Assembly (NCBI GenBank): GCA_910577155.1
Contig: CAJTMS010000080.1
Coordinates: forward strand, 1-5,324
DNA from: an uncultured Mailhella sp.
GTDB lineage: Bacteria > Desulfobacterota > Desulfovibrionia > Desulfovibrionales > Desulfovibrionaceae
Length of the DNA: 5,324 bases
Direction of reading: 5' to 3'
Below are positions 4,487 to 5,324 of the stretch, piece by piece. The notes under the pieces were generated by a model. The model worked only from the letters and a program-made list of their open reading frames with translations. It ran no database searches and had not been told where the DNA came from. Numbering within the stretch: the stretch's first letter is position 1; every line of letters begins with the position of its first letter. The translations under genes were made by a program, and so were the position numbers.

Positions 4487-5324
4487 ATGAGAAACTATAT
4501 TTTGGCAATAATGGCAGGTGCATTGTGTATAATGCTTTCCGGCTGTAAGGAAACGCCTGAGGAGAGCGCGGTAGTCAGCAAAGCGGACGGGATCAGTGAG
4601 GCAGTTGTCTGTGAACCTCTTAAGGAGGGAGAAAAGAGAGAGACGGACGTTCCGGCGCATTGGGAGTTTGAAGAGAAGAAAAGCAACGACCGTGTGATTA
4701 TCCAAGCAGATCTTAAGCTGGGAGAACAAAGCATCGGCAATCTTCCGGTTATAGAGATGAAAAGCCATGAGCTGACGCAGGAAGAGCTGAAGGGATTGAT
4801 TGATTATTTTGCGAACGGTGAGGAATTATATAGGTCACAGATGGTGACAAAGGATGTGTATCAGGCGGTATTAGACAGGATTTCCAACAAGGAAGGAAGC
4901 TACGCGCAATCAGCGTATTCCACATCGATTGCAAGTATCCAAAATGCAACCCGGGAAGGGATGGAGCTTGCGCCGGACGAGACGTCTGCCCCGGAAAAGG
5001 CGGAGATAGGATTTTATAAAAAATCAGAGGATCCCGGCGTGGAGGCGGCGCGGAGCTGGATGGGTGCTGAACCGGAAAACACAGATACAGAGGATTACTT
5101 TGCTGTGGATTTGGGAGAGGACAGGGCAGCACATATAAAAGCGGAGCGGTATAATCAGAAAATTGACAATGACAGCAGCTTTCTCTGGATGGAGGGCTCT
5201 AATTTTATAGAGGAAGAAACGATAGAGAATGAGGAAATGCAGAGCGAGTATTACAGCAGCTTCGGCATGGATACCAACGGCTATACAGAGAAATTTCATG
5301 AGCTGGCAGATGCGTACCGAGAGT
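4487..5324 (+). CDS. Secreted lipoprotein of unknown function, 3' end beyond the window
   Basis: The frame opens at ATG 4487, 5 nt after GGAGG (4477-4481), and stays open for 279 codons to the right edge with no stop. The N-terminus is a lipoprotein signal peptide: Arg2, a hydrophobic core (residues 4-17) and lipobox LSGC with Cys20 as the lipidated residue, so the mature protein would be anchored to the outer face of the membrane. The rest is hydrophilic and rich in Glu, with no further membrane segment and no enzymatic motif that I recognise. The start of the mature protein (CKETPEESAVVSK) and a later TQEELKGLIDYFANGEELY stretch recall large clostridial lipoproteins of unknown function such as those grouped as DUF6034, a low-confidence resemblance from memory. 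It lies 19 nt after the ATPase gene and is probably co-transcribed. It might capture or sense the transporter's substrate, as LanI-type immunity lipoproteins do beside LanFEG; that role is inference. Confidence 0.75.
   Translation, partial: MRNYILAIMAGALCIMLSGCKETPEESAVVSKADGISEAVVCEPLKEGEKRETDVPAHWEFEEKKSNDRVIIQADLKLGEQSIGNLPVIEMKSHELTQEELKGLIDYFANGEELYRSQMVTKDVYQAVLDRISNKEGSYAQSAYSTSIASIQNATREGMELAPDETSAPEKAEIGFYKKSEDPGVEAARSWMGAEPENTDTEDYFAVDLGEDRAAHIKAERYNQKIDNDSSFLWMEGSNFIEEETIENEEMQSEYYSSFGMDTNGYTEKFHELADAYRE

Noticed and set aside
3867..4523. 218-codon minus-strand frame opposite the ATPase gene
   Set aside because: It is antisense to a gene with every ABC motif intact; its Ser/Pro/Phe-rich product is typical of a shadow frame.
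4460..5299. Four overlapping minus-strand frames opposite the lipoprotein gene
   Set aside because: The forward strand is open throughout with a good RBS and lipobox. The reverse frames overlap one another and show no family pattern.
1..5324. CRISPR array, tRNA or rRNA genes
   Set aside because: I saw no regularly spaced repeats and no tRNA- or rRNA-like conserved sequence on either strand.

Overview
The window looks like chromosomal or accessory DNA from a low-GC Gram-positive anaerobe, most likely a Clostridia/Lachnospiraceae-type organism. The reasons are AT-rich intergenic DNA, strong GGAGG-type ribosome binding sites, an LSGC-lipobox lipoprotein, and the protein families present (a clostridial-type MATE exporter beside a LysR regulator, an IS110-type transposase remnant, and an ABC-2 exporter whose ATPase has Glu at the Q-loop position). 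This assignment is inferred from family resemblance, not from a search.

Left half (1-2156): a gene graveyard. Positions 1-365 hold no recognised gene. They contain a GC-rich hairpin at 14-30, an unrecognised start-less reading frame (2-208), two exact TTCGACA motifs 24 bp apart (Spo0A-box-like) and a hairpin (294-318) upstream of the next gene. Then come a MATE-family multidrug exporter (366-1375) with two apparent internal deletions, a LysR-type regulator (1498-1799) that keeps its promoter, RBS and first ~17 codons but has lost about 100 residues in the middle and its C-terminus, and the C-terminal piece of an IS110-family transposase (about 1811-1921). All are on the + strand and all are broken. 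In the MATE and LysR genes, internal segments are missing while flanking parts are well preserved, which points to recent deletions rather than slow point-mutation decay.

Right half (2157-5324): an apparently intact + strand operon of visibly higher GC. A candidate promoter (2062-2091) precedes two ABC-2-type membrane proteins (2172-2927 and 2920-3813, overlapping by 8 nt), an ABC ATPase (3826-4467) and a secreted lipoprotein (4487 to beyond the right edge). The tight spacing and overlap suggest co-translation. The two permeases and the ATPase would form one exporter in the cytoplasmic membrane, and the lipoprotein would be anchored outside it. The layout recalls LanFEG-type self-immunity exporters with an accessory lipoprotein, but no peptide or modification genes are visible and the substrate cannot be read from the sequence. 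Nothing on the minus strand looks like a real gene.
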